NCBI RefSeq assembly: GCF_026212465.1
Contig: NC_080058.1
Coordinates: 15,437,537 to 15,501,536 of the forward strand
DNA: 64,000 bases
DNA from: Amaranthus tricolor
Taxonomy: Eukaryota > Streptophyta > Magnoliopsida > Caryophyllales > Amaranthaceae
Direction: 5' to 3'
Part shown: positions 22,601 to 35,193 of the stretch, one piece after another
How positions within the stretch are numbered: position 1 is the first letter of the stretch
Layout: each line of letters begins with the position of its first letter
The notes under the pieces: model-generated
Database searches by the model: none
What the model was told of the DNA's origin: nothing
Seen by the model: only the letters and a program-made list of their open reading frames with translations
Translations under genes and position numbers: made by a program

Positions 22601-25228
22601 CCATGTGACATACCTCGACTCCAAGCCTATATAATTATTCCGTAAGCTCCTACGCGTTTTTAGAAGCGGTTCTAACTTCGGGTCCTTGCCCTTCAAGTCT
22701 CAACTCCAACTCTTCAACTAAAGATATTGCATTCATCCAAAAATCAATAATAATTTTGGATTTCTAACATGCACTTAATTTTTCCAAGTTAGAGTTGTTA
22801 GACTAATACTTGTGATGATTTTAATATATTTGGAGTATACTTATTATGTTGAGCAACATGCTTAGTTAAGTCCCATAATTTTATTTGAATCCTTTAAGTA
22901 ACAAAATTTATATGTTTGTGAAAATACATATTCTTACTTTCTATTATGGCCGATTTTTATAGATTTATAAGTGATGATTTTCTTAGTTTAGAGATAAAAT
23001 ACTCATTTTATAATGATCTTAGTTTATAAAAAGATTCATGTAAAAAAAATATGTTTTACATGAACAAGTTTTAACAATAACTAGAGGAATAAAGAAATGA
23101 ACATAACTTACTCTATACTTGGTGGATTTCTTCAAGTTTGGTGTCTATGGAAAGCTCTTAAGATGAAGATTATTTTTATGGGAGATTTGAGTTTATAAAC
23201 ATAAATTTTCAGAAGTTTTAGATGAGTTTTTGAAGAAGATTTGATGAGAAAAGAAAGTGTTTTAGTTATTGAAAGTTTGAAGGTAACTAGTGTTTGTTCA
23301 TAGATGAACTTGGGAGCAATGTGTTGGGGTTTATGGCTGAATAATTATTCAGAAAATAGAGTGTTTTTGCTTCAAATATTTGCCTCTTGCATGCTTGTAA
23401 TGATGCATAAGCTTTGGGTAGAACAAAAGGGGTTCTTGGGTAGAGTTTTTAGCTTGTGTATGTAAGTATACAAAGGGCTATAAGGGGGAGTAGGACAGCT
23501 TTAGAATGGCTGGCTGGGGTTGTTTTTTGGTGATTTTTGTCCATTATTTGATCTACTTTACTGTTAGAAAGGTTTATCTAAGATAGTTTAAGGTTTGGGT
23601 AAAAATTGTTGTACATATAACAAGTTATGTAACTTGTACTTCATGTTTAAAAATCACTTGTATATGTGTGAAATATTTAATTTACTCCCATCATGGTTAC
23701 ATAATATGCTTGGGTAATAATAATAAAATTTTTCGAAATGTTATGGGTAGTTGCTCAACTTTAAGTTTTACCTCCAAAGTTTACGTTACTTGTTACGATT
23801 CGTAATCACGTTACGAATTAACAAGTTTCTAATCATTGTACAGATTTTTCAAATTACTACCATCACTAATTAAATTATAATTAGTAACGAACAAATATAT
23901 AAGAATAATTAGGCGCTAAAAACGACTAATGAAATCTCCTAATAATACGACTGTTTCATTTAAGGACATTAATAATTTTATGTCTGTTTATCGGTAAATT
24001 GACCAATCAATTTAGGTAGAATCCATAGGCTTGTTTTTCTTTAACTTTATGGTCTAAAACTAACTTCATGTATCTTCTGGACCTCTAATATATTTTAGAT
24101 ACATTTTATTGGTTATTATGAATTTTTAATTAATTTAAATGTTCAATCGATGGAAATTCCTTAATAAATATTATGAAATATTTTCCTTTAGTTTTATAAG
24201 TTTATATAGTGTTGTAGATAACTTACATATCCTCTAGAACCTTGTTATAATTTATGAAATTTTATTTATTGATAATCTCTTAATTATTGAATTAGTAAAT
24301 ATGTGGACTTTTTCCTAAGAGGATGTTGACTTGGAGTTTGACTAGACTAGGGTCGACTTATAGCAATGTGAAATAGATAACATGGAGTCTTGTTTGAACT
24401 TATGTGTACTTGGATGAATGACTCTGATAGTAAGGAAATATCGAACCATAGACCGACGTGGAATCCGACGCCCTTGTTTCCCGGCACGTAGAAATGCGGA
24501 GTTAGACAGGGGGACCTAGAGAGTCCTATCCTGTAGAAGCTCGAGCATAAAAATTGGCAGAGCGACGGTTCCCATCACAGTTAGAGTTTGGAATATGTTC
24601 CTCCTCTAGCCAGATCCTTACATATATCAGAAAGTCATTATTATGTGTGTTGTGGAAATGTGATTTTGGATCTAAGTAGATCCATTGGATGAACCTTATA
24701 GTTACCAAGTATAGGTGACTGTAGCAAAGATATTTATTTACATTCATGTGATGAATATGAAAAATTATTGAAAGTATTCGAGGACTGAAAATGAGAAACG
24801 AGAACCGAGAAACTTAAAATCAAGGATTGAAATGTACTTTGCATATCTTGTGAATATATTATGATTGTCACAGTATTACATTGTTGAGGAGTTTGTATTT
24901 GGCGTTAGGCGCTGATTTCGATTCAAACGGCTGTCATCCGTATCATGGATGTCAGTATTTTGCAGGAGAGTTTAGCTTCAAGATTGATCCAGCCCAAAAT
25001 ATTTATTTTCTTATCAAGGATTTAGCTGCACTTTATTTTACTTATTGGTGACTTTGTATTTATGCTTTTATTATGTTTTGAGAAAACAATATGTGTTGTT
25101 CTCTCAATTGTAATATTTTAAACTTATGTTTTTAAACGATTTAAAATTTAATGGATTTTAGCAGTTTGAAATTTAAGACTTTTGCATTATTTATTGTAAA
25201 CATAATTATCAGTATGAATTATATACCG
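19691..25228. mobile_element. 5.5-kb non-coding insertion of unknown class, 8-bp direct repeat
   Basis: The octamer AAACTACA occurs at 19683-19690 and 25229-25236, exactly where the host copia integrase frame stops and resumes, so it is the probable target duplication and 5538 bp is inserted. The ends read TGGTCAAATTATAAT and AATTATATACCG. They share at best a GGT/ACC start as inverted termini and have no LTR pair, poly(A) tail or CACTA/hAT signature. No recognisable coding frame occurs inside. It contains degenerate tandem repeats of about 165 bp at 21580-22090 and a GC-richer patch at about 24320-24560. An 8-bp duplication suggests a hAT- or Mutator-like DNA transposon, but the class is open. 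Confidence 0.65.
21580..22090 (+). repeat. degenerate tandem repeats of about 165 bp
   Basis: Units share CCGAATAAAATTTATT..AAGTCC, a later TCATAAAA..TTTCA.GTCC and TTATTTTATATTTTACCGTTTTC. Comparable anchors at about 21590, 21748 and 21915 give a period near 160-167 bp. The copies are well diverged. Confidence 0.55.
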
Positions 25229-25637
25229 AAACTACAGCGCCTGTAACACATATACTCCACAACAAAACAGGGTTGCCGAAAGGAAAAACTATACCCTGCT
25301 TAAAATTTCTTGTGCCCTTATGTTTCAGTGTCATGTCCATGCTCCTTTTTGGCCCAAGGCTATTGCTACGGCTACTTATTTAACCAACCAGCTTCCCATA
25401 AAATCTCTTAATTTTCAAACTCCTCTTGACACCTTGGCCATTTTTACCTCATTCCTTCCACTCATTCCTTGGCGCCTCGTGTTTTTGGGTGTGGTGTATG
25501 TCTGTCTTCCACAACGGGTGAGGTGAAAATTAGAACACTGGGCAACTAAATGTGTTTTCCTTAGGTATGGGGCGACTTAGAAGGGATATCAGTGCTTTAA
25601 TCCTACTCAAAACAGATTGTACACCACCATTTCCCGT
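25229..25637 (+). pseudogene. integrase C-terminal half (old copia)
   Basis: Resumes with TPQQNRVAERKNYTLL (third catalytic Glu in VAERK), then FQCHVHAPFWPKAIATATYL and NQLPIKSLNFQTP, the usual copia integrase tail. A frame change follows near 25520 and a further piece runs into 25634, where the CACTA element is inserted (target CGT at 25635-25637). Confidence 0.8.
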
Positions 25638-25654
25638 CACTAGTGGAAAAAAAC

Positions 25655-26560
25655 GTATTTGCTGCTTATTATTTGCTGCGGTTATTGTATATATATACGC
25701 AGCAATAAATAGGAAAAGGAATAAGAAAAAAAAAAACCAAACAATTGCTGCGATTTTAGTTCCTAGCCGCAACAAATAATCAGTTGCAAGCTTAATTACT
25801 GCGGTTATGCTTGTGACCGCAGCAAATAACCCACTCAATTGCTGCGGTTTATCCCTTTGACAGCAGCAAATAACATATATTAAAATGGCGCCCAACTTTA
25901 ACGTTTATATTTTCATAAAACCCTTAAGCTTCTGTTTCATTACCACAAACAAACACACGCACGAGGAACACAGCAATTTATCTTCTTCATACTCAAACTT
26001 CAAACTTCTACTGTTCTTGTTAGTTCATCATCAAACTTCATCATCTGCTCTTCATCAAACTTCATCAAACTTCATCATCTTCTCCATTGAAAAAACGCTT
26101 CACAAAAGTAACGTACAACAATTCGTTTCTTCAAAGTCGTTCTTCATCTTCATCTGCAAACTTGGGTCTTGTTCATCTTCAAAACGCACGACAATAACCC
26201 TTCGGTTTCCTTATACTGCACGCACAAAATGAACACGCATACTGTTTTCCTTCGTTCTCTTGATAATTTGTTCCATTCCAGACTTCTTCAAACTTCTCTT
26301 GTTCATTATCAAACTTCAAACATCGAATTTTCATAAACTAGGAAAAAGAACAAGAAAAAAAAACATTAATTGCTGCGGTTCTATGCCTTGACCGCAGCAA
26401 ATACTCAGTTGAACATATAAATGCTGCGGTTTGATGTGTGCCCGCAGAAAATACTATTCTCAAATGCTGCGGTTTGTGTTGTGCCCGCAGCAAATAGGCC
26501 TTGAATTTTAATAACTGCTGCGGTTGTGGTCTTTAACCGGAGCAATTAAGTTTACTAAAA
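25655..26560. repeat. left subterminal repeats of the CACTA element
   Basis: TTGCTGCGGTT and its complement AACCGCAGCAAAT alternate, forming inverted pairs with 12-20 bp between arms, at about 25670-25705, 25743-25770, 25795-25820, 25840-25868, 26370-26400, 26423-26450, 26467-26495 and 26517-26548. Such arrays bind the element's DNA-binding protein in characterised CACTA elements. Confidence 0.85.
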
Positions 26561-26747
26561 TGGCGCCATTTATATTTTAACGTTTATATTTTCATGAGAA
26601 ATAACCCTTCGGTTTCCTTATGCTGCATGCACAAAACGAACACGCATACTGTTTTCCTTCGTTCTCCTTATAATTCGTTCCATTCCAGACTTCTTCAAAC
26701 TTCTCTTTTTCATTATCAAACTTCAAACATCGAATTTTCATAAACTT
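26193..26747 (+). repeat. direct duplication in the CACTA 5' region
   Basis: The segment 26193-26336 (beginning AATAACCCTTCGGTTTCCTT) recurs at about 26600-26747 with a few percent differences. The TTCATC/TTCAAAC-rich leader and flanking subterminal repeats also appear in both halves, so about 400 bp of the left end was duplicated. Confidence 0.8.
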
Positions 26748-27140
26748 CGATACAGTACAACGGTTTTTTTCTTCTACTGTTCTTATTCTTCTACTGTTCT
26801 TGTTCATCATCATTCTTCAAAACCGTTCTTGTTCATTATCAAATTAAACTTCAAACTTAGAATTTTCATAAATTTCGAACACATATATAGTACATCGGTT
26901 TTCTTCTATTGTTCTTCAAGGTATTATTTTTTCAAGCTTAATTTAAGTTCTTCAACCCTTCATTATGTTTTAGGGATTTAGTTTTTTTATACTAATTTTT
27001 TTTCATTGTATAGGTTATACACAACCCACCAAAACCCACGAAATTCAAGGTATCTTTTTCATTTTGATTTTGTAAGTTAGGTTTAAATTTGTCATACTTT
27101 ATGAATGTGTATGTTGTTGTTGTTTTTAAGTTTTAAATTT

Positions 27141-27283
<143 letters not shown>

Positions 27284-27678
27284 TGTTTTGCTATATTTTT
27301 AAGTAATTTCTTGATTTTATTTATCAATGTGTGTGGTTTTTATGTTTTAAATTTATCATAATTTATTTCTAGTTTGTAAATTAGGTTTAATTAGGGTTGT
27401 TTATGGTTAAATGAATGAGTTGTTGATATGAATGTTAATTAGTTGTCCAAGTTTATGAATGTGATTTTATTTTTATTGTTTTTATATGAATATTAATTAT
27501 GGTTACTATAATAAACACCATTTGGACAGTTTAAAAAACATTGTGTTATTATTTGGGCTAATTAGTGTTAAATGAATGAATATTACTTAATTTTGTGGTT
27601 ATTTAGAGTTCGTTAAGTATATATGTTTAAAAGTTGTGTATTAATTTTGTTTTGAATCAATTAATCACACTAATTAGG

Positions 27679-30281
27679 ATGATAAACGATCGTTCTTGGA
27701 TGTATGGAAGCATTGAATCGTCGGAATTTATTGATGGCGTATTAGAATTTTGTAGTATTGCGGTTGAACATCAAGCTAGGACGGGGGGAGTTGGTTTTTC
27801 TATAAAGAAAGATGCGTTAAATTTGAGGTGGCATGCAGATAGGATGAAAAAAGGTCACTTGCTCACACATCCATCTGATTCTCCGGAGTGGAAGAGTATT
27901 GATAGGTTGCATAAGACTTTTGGGGATGAGGTTCGTAATTTAAGGCTCGGACTGTGTACGGATGGAATGAACCCATTCGGCAATCTTAGTTCTCAACATA
28001 GTACTTGGCCGGTACTTTTAGTGATATATAATTTTCCACCTTGGTTGTGTATAAAGCGTAAGTACATAATGCTTTCGCTTCTTATCTCGGGTCCTAAACA
28101 ACCTGGCAATGACATAGATGTGTATCTTGCACCTCTCGTTGAGGATTTGAGAAAGATGTGGGATGAAGACGTTTCAGTGTTTGATGCATATGCTAATGAG
28201 GAGTTCACCTTGCGTGCAATGCTTTTATGCACCGTTAATGATTTTTCGGCATATGGAAACTTATCGGGGTATAAGAACAAAGGGAAGAAAGCATACCCAA
28301 TATGTATCGATGACATGGAATCCACGTGGATTCCTAAGTGCAAACACGTATTCATGCACCATCGAAAGTTCCTCCCACGAGACCACCAATATCGTAAGAA
28401 GAAGTAGTTGTTCAACGGGGAGGTTGAGGACCATGTAGCTCGTCGACCGTTGACCGGTTATGAGGTTTAACAAATTAAGCGAGTTGAGACTGTATTTGGT
28501 AAAACGGGGCAAGCGCAAGGGGGTGAAGACCGATTATGGAAAGAAGAATCAATCTTTTGGAAGCTTCCATATTGGAGAGATCTACAGGTTAGGCATTGTC
28601 TTGACGTTATGCATATAGAGAAAAATGTATGCGATGCCATACTCGGGACTCTCATGAACATTTCGGGTAAGACAAAGGATGTTAGGGCCGTGCGAGATTG
28701 GTTTGAATGTAAGGGTCTTTGTCCAGAGTTGTGGGCACATGTTAAGGTGAGTAAGAAAAGAAATAGAGCTGATGAAGTTGGTGGCAGTAAGAAGAAAATG
28801 AGTAATGACAAAGTTTATTTGCCTCCAGCTTGCTACACATTGTCCAAAGTAGAGAAGCGGACATTTTGTGAGTGTTTGTATGGCATTAAGGTTCCGTCTG
28901 GGTACTCATCCAACATGAAGAGATTTGTGAGCCTAAATGGTGAGCTGAAGTTGAGAAGCATGAAATCTCACGATTGCCATGTAATGATGCAAGTGTTCTT
29001 ACTAATTGCAATCCGTGGCATACTGCCAAAACATGTGAGAAATGCTATTACCAAGCTGTGTTCGTTGTTCAACACAATTTGTAGTAAAGTTCTTGATCCC
29101 TTTAAACTTGATGCACTTCAACTCTACGTGATTGTAACTTTATGCAAGTTTGAGATGTATTTTCCACCTTCTTTCTTTGACATAATGGTTCATCTTATTG
29201 TCCACCTCGTTCGTGAGATCAAGCTTTTGGGTCCATTATTTTTAAGGTGGAGTTATCCTTTTGAAAGACACATGGGTGTTTTACAAAACAAGGTGAGGAA
29301 TCCAGCACAACCCGAGGGGAGTATGATTCAAGGCACTGTGAGCGATGAGATTAGTAATTTTATAGCCGAGTATTTGGCCATGGCAAAGCCTATTGGACTT
29401 CCCACCTCTAGACATGAAGGAAGGCTTGAGGGAAAAGGAACAATTGGCTCCAAATCGGTCACACCTCCTCGAGAAAGCCTTCTACAAGCACACTTGTATG
29501 TGTTGCATCATATTCCGGAAGTTCATCCTTTTTTTAGTGAGCATTTTGACATATTGCGCGCAAAACATCCTTCTAAAGGGGATAGGGCATTGATGCAGTT
29601 GCATAACAAGACGTTTATTAATTGGTTTCATAATCGAGTAATATGCGAAGAACTCAAGGGTGTATCCGAAATTGTTAAGTGGTTAGCGTTTGGTCCTCGT
29701 GATGATGTCAACAAATATGAGGGTTACGATGTCATTGGCTTCACATTTTGGACTGAGGGTCAAGACAAGAAGTCATCGTATCTACAGAATAGCGGGATTT
29801 CCATTTTGGCGTCATCTACATTTTACGCGAGTGCGGAGGATCAAGCGCCGGTTGATGCTAAATTGGTATACTACGGGCGGGTACATGAAATATGGGAGCT
29901 TGACTACCCTACTTTCAATATTGGTCTTTTCAAATGTAAGTAGGTAGATAATAATCGACGATGCATAAAAAATGACGACCCTTGTGGATTCACTCTTGTA
30001 GACTTAGCTCGTTTGCGTGATAGTGAGGAGCCATTCATACTACCCACACAAGCCAAGCAAGTATTCTACATTGTAGACCCGTCTGATAAAAAATGGTCTA
30101 TTATTGTACCGAGAAAAAGAAGCATCTTGGTATAGGTGATGTTGAGGATGAGGAAGAATATGAAGCTTTTGAAGACTCCCCTCCCTTTATCAATCCAAAA
30201 TCAGTGGATCAAGATGATGTAGATGATGTAGATGTTGGTTATATGCGTGTAGATCACACGGAAGGAATACATTTGAATTAA
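27679..30281 (+). pseudogene. tnp2-type CACTA transposase, internally deleted
   Basis: Begins MINDRSWMYGSIESSEFIDG, the start of the transposase-associated domain. After VEHQARTGG near 27785 it jumps to the middle of the tnp2 domain (ALNLRWHADRMKKGHLLTHP, LRLGLCTDGMNPFG, PPWLCIKRKYIMLSLLISGP), so the rest of the first domain and the N-terminal part of tnp2 are missing, probably 250 or more residues. The frame continues with stops at 28405 and about 28468, then DVMHIEKNVCDAILGTL, the DUF4218 region (YPFERHMGVLQNKVRNPAQP, around 29250-29310) and DUF4216 (EDQAPVDAKLVYYGRVHEIW). A stop at 29941 and a frame change near 30110 precede an acidic tail ending at 30281. The transposase would cut at the TIRs; this copy cannot. 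Confidence 0.88.
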
Positions 30282-33200
30282 GTGATTCACAAGGTATGAA
30301 TTTAAAGCTTTTTAAAGTTTTTTTGGCACTTGGTTTGTTTTGCATGAAACTTTGCACATAACATTATTTGTTATATATTATTGTATTGAACGTATTAGAA
30401 TTGTAATATATTTCTATTCATACTCTTTCAGGTACTGATATAAATTGCATCTATTCAGAGACGAAATTGTCCTCGAGATTGAGACCTTGGATAATGAGCA
30501 TTGTAGTTATGACAGCGAAGAGAACCAAATTGTGAGATACGAGCGTATGGCTGAAGACGCTCCACCGATTGACAATGATTTTGAGACTGAAGACGCCCCA
30601 CCAATGGATGCTCCCACTACCAGTAAGAAAAGAAAAGGGCGAGGTCCTACGAAAAACCTCAAAGTCACAGAACCCATGCATTTGGAATACAATGCATTGG
30701 GTCAACCCTACGGAAAATGGTGTAGGCAATATGGAAAACAAGTGGGTCTATGTATCTGCAAGCTTTCCATATTGCACGCATGGAACGAGGTTCCAGAGGG
30801 TTTGAAGAACTCTCTATGGAATGATATTGTGGTAAGCAACTTTACTATTTTTACTCATTTAGTTTCATTTTAAAATTAATTTGATTGACAGTAATAAATA
30901 TAAATTTTTTTTGTAGAATCTTTTCCACATCGAGAGCGATGAGGACAAGAAGAATGTGTTTCTTTCAGCTGTTGCTGAAAGATTCAGAGATTTTAAATCC
31001 AAGCTAGTAACTGGCTGAATTACGAAGAGGCGTGCCCATACGACCAAAAAGGTCAAAATGGGAAACGAAGGTGGAGAGCAATCACCTTTGAAGATGCCCT
31101 ACGAAATATGGGGTCACATATCGAAGAGGGATTGGGAGGCCTTTGTTGCAAAAAGAACAACTCCCATAGAAGTTGTAAGTATTTCATATTATATTATAGT
31201 TTACCAATTTGAATTTACTTCTTTTGATTCAGTTATTAAACTAATACATGACATTCGATTTCTGTTGATTAATTAGGAAAAGTGTGGTAAAGCTTCTGAT
31301 TCTGCAAGCAAAAGGAAGTTTTACCATCGCTTGGGCCAGAAAACGTACGATGAGGTTTGAAAAGAGTGGGTGGATGCGGGTTTATACCCCAATCAAAGTT
31401 CATCCACACCCTCATCTACGACTACCTCCGCATCCGTGAATACTCCTGCTGGAGATCGGGTGCGTGATTGGTATTGCGGGATGATCCGGGAACGAAGAAG
31501 GTTGCTGATGCTGTGGTGAGTTTTGAAATTATTAAGTATATTCTTTATTTGTTTTGTATTCTTTGGCTTTGATGTACTTATACTAATTGCCATATATGTC
31601 ACTTTTTATTTGAACAGATGGGCTGGAAGGAAAAAGAAGCTACGGGGGAGTTCACCCCAAGAGGCAATGTTGACGCATTGCATATGATCTTAGGGAAAGA
31701 CCACAGTGGGCGGGTAGTCGGAAAAGGAGGCGTCCGCGTGGGGTTACAGAAGGCATTTGACAAAGAGTGTGTTGCAACTCAATCCCGAACGGCGCTGTGG
31801 GATGAAGTAGCAACCCTCCGAGCGGAGATTACGAAGGACGTTCTCGCCAAGCTGGCCACAGTGTTGCAGAAGATGGGAGCACCAATTGTTGACTTGACAA
31901 ACCTGATTGTCGAGGATCAGGAAAGTCAACATGGGGATCCTAACGCTTCGGTCGAGCCAACACCCGAGCCCATTACCCCCGTAGCACCCCAGCTCATTAC
32001 TAATACCCCTGAAGGGGAAAACCCCACACCGGAGAACATAAACTCCGTTGCTCAAAATCCGGAGCCAACTCCGGAGCCAGTGCTACAGGTACATAGTTAT
32101 TAAATATATAAGCACTTATTAATTTAAACTGCAACACATTTTAATATTTTATTATGATGCTTATTATACTAAACGACACAGTTTTTAGGAGGCGACTCCT
32201 TGTTCTCTTTTGCTGCCTCAGTTAGGTGTTGCTAGTGATGGCGACTTAACCGTGGTTGCATATGGTGTGGCCCAGCCAAACAAAGAGGGCCAAACAGTGC
32301 ATTCAATGCCTGTTACAAGTGGCTACATCAGTGTGGCCGTGGAACTATTGTAAAGGGGTTTGAAGATTTCTCACTCCGGGTTCCAATGCCAGCATGGAGC
32401 CTTGAGAAACTCTCACATGCTCTAGGTAGTTTCATCACATGGCCATATGCTTGGGTCCGATTCACTAACATGGTAAGAATCATTCGTACCTTTTGTTTTT
32501 TTTTTAATTGCATGCTCACACTAATTTAATTATATAAACTGGAATAGCAAAAGAGTCCAAAGGGATCTTGGAGAAAGGTCGGTTCCTCAGCAAAGGTGTC
32601 GACTGGGTCAAAGTCGATGCCAAGCACTCCAATTTCGACTGATGAGGAGTTAAAAGATCTCTCTCAAGATTGCAAATGACTGCATTATTGTGCATCTCAC
32701 ATAAGCGAGGAGGACCCGCTCATTCTGAACCTGCTGAAGGAGCAATACTGCTTTTTAAAGAGCCCGTTTGTAATTATTGGTCCCAGTGACATCGGGATAT
32801 TTTTGAGAGGAGAGATGCTGAACGTAGCTCTTTTCCATGTCTACATGAGGTGATGTTCATTATCTTACAAGTTAGGCATTGTTTTTTAATTGTTTTAATA
32901 ACCGAATTACTAACAAAATTTTCTTATTTGTGAGTTTAGTGCGGCTTACGAGGAGCTAAATTCTTGCGAACCTCCAATAAAAATTGGATGGTTTTGTCCT
33001 GAGTCGATTTCGGGTAGTAAATGTGTAAATGATCCAGATGACGTAAGAGCATACATTCAGACTGCTTTGACTAATTCCCTTGCATCTAAACACACGTTCA
33101 TTCTGGCTCCATATAAGGAAGAGTAAGTTTTATTTTTGAAATTGAACATATCTTTTGATTTTTAAAGTCACCTAATCTCTAATTTGTTGATTTTAAATTT

Positions 33201-33488
33201 GCGTATGTAGTTTGCATTGGATACTTTTGGTCATATGTCCTTTAACGAACACTTTGCACGTCTTCAACTCATTACAAAAACCTCAAAGCCCGTCTCGTAA
33301 CACAAAATTCAAAGCGTTGTTGAATGCGTACGTAATATTAATTATTTTACCAAGTTGATTTTAATTAATTGTTATATAGATGTATAAATAGTATTACTTT
33401 TTCCATGCGTTTCAGCACAATGAAAAAAGTGCGTGGACAAATGGGATCTACATCCAGAGCCACATTTCCAAAATGGACAGCAATAAAG

Positions 33489-35193
33489 GTACACAAATTC
33501 GATTTTATACGTTTTTAACCGTTTTTGGCACTTTCGCGCGTAAGGTAGCTCAAACTTGGTTTGTTTTGCACGAAACTTGGCACACAACACTCTTTGGTAT
33601 ATATTATTATGTTGAAGTGGATAGAATTGAAAATCATAGTGATATGCTGGAAATTACGTGTTAAGTTGCGATTTTATGCGTTTTTAAGCGTTTTTGTCAA
33701 TTTCGCGCGTAAAGTAGGTCAAACTTGGTTTGTTATGCACGAAACTTGGCACACAAAACTATTTGGTATATATTATTGTGTTGAAGTGGTTAGAATTGAA
33801 AATCATAGTCATATGCTAGAAATTACGTGTTAAGTTGCGATTTTATGCGTTTTTAACCGTTTTTAGCACTTTCGCGCGTAAAGTAGCTCAAACTTGGTTT
33901 GTTTTGCACGAAACTTGGCACACAACACTATTTGGTATATATAATTGTGTTGAAGTTGTTAGAATTGAAAATCGTAGTCATATGCTAGAAATTACGTGTT
34001 AAGTTGCGATTTTTTGCGTTTTTAACCGTTTTTAACACTTTTGAGCATAAAGTAGCTCAAACTTGGTTTTGATGCGAAACGGGGGCTGATTAAGACCTTG
34101 ATTATGCAAGGGTTAATGTTGTGAGGAAGCTTTGATTAATGACACAGACAAAAACTACAAATGATCTTGAAAAGAACACGAAACAACCACAAACACTTAG
34201 ACAATTCTGATCTAGCAAACTGTCGAGCAACCCTCCTTCAGCTCAGGTTCTAGGAGTCCACGGGGATTGTAAGAATGGTTTAAGGACCTTGATAGCTAGA
34301 TCCAAGTACCGAGATTCCATTTCCACTTTAGTCTAGGTCCTGGATGCATAGGTTTAGTCTCCACGTGTCGTGCACGGTGGTCTGGTCACTAGTTTGCTGC
34401 TGTGTCGTGACGTCTGTATGCAGCCTTGTGTGCAGCCCTCCTTCAGCTCAGCTTCTAGGAGTCCATGGGGATTGTTAGAATGGTTTAAGGACCTTGATAG
34501 CTAGATCCAAGTACCGAGATTCCAATTAAACTTTAGTCTAGGTCCTGGATGCATAGGTTTAGTCTCCACGTGTCGTGCAAGGTGGTCTGGTCACTAGTTT
34601 GCTGCTGTGTCGTGAGATCTGTATGCAGCCTTGTATGGGCTCCTTTGGTATCTTCTTTTCATACAAAAACATTTGTATCAGATTTTCACGAAACTTGGCA
34701 CACAACACTCTTTGGTATATATTATTGTGTTGAAGTGGATAGAATTGAAAATCATAGTCATATGCTAGAAATTACGTGTTAAGTTGCGATTTTATGCGTT
34801 TTTAAGCGTTTTTGTCAATTTCGCGCGTAAAGTAGCTCAAACTTGGTTTATTATGCAGGAAACTTGGCACACAACACTATTTGGTATATATTATTGTATT
34901 GAAGTTTTTAGAATTGAAAATCGTAGTCATATGCTAGAAATTACGTGTTAAGTTGCGATTTTATGCGTTTTTAACCGTTTTTGGTACTTTCGCGCGTAAA
35001 GTAGCTCAAACTTGGTTTGTTTTGCACGAAACTTGGCACACAACGAAACTTGGCACACAACACTATTTGGTATATATTAATGTGTTGAAGTGGTTAGAAT
35101 TGAAAATCGTAGTCATATGCTAGAAATTACGTGTTAAGTTGCCATTTTATGCGTTTTTAACCGTTTTTGACACTAACATCTATTTTCTCTTAG
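33489..35193 (+). repeat. 169-bp tandem array in the protease intron
   Basis: Anchors such as TGCGATTTTATGCGTTTTTA recur at about 33500, 33669, 33838 and 34007 (period exactly 169 bp), then again from 34790 to 35150. Units contain ACGAAACTTGGCACACAACA and TTTCGCGCGTAAAGTAGCTC. About seven units remain, one partial duplication (ACGAAACTTGGCACACAAC twice at 35026-35060), and a 0.6-kb insertion splits the array. Confidence 0.92.
34068..34690. repeat. 0.6-kb insertion with an internal 205-bp duplication
   Basis: Interrupts the 169-bp array. It contains two adjacent near-identical copies, 34227-34431 and 34432-34640 (both starting CCCTCCTTCAGCTCAG, both ending near GTCTGTATGCAGCC). The ends read TGATGCGAAACGG and CATTTGTATCAG, which pair weakly as inverted TGATRC. 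No coding content. Element class unknown. Confidence 0.7.

Noticed and set aside
33489..35193. Regular repeats considered as CRISPR-like
   Set aside because: Units are 169 bp head-to-tail without unique spacers and lie in a plant transposon intron.
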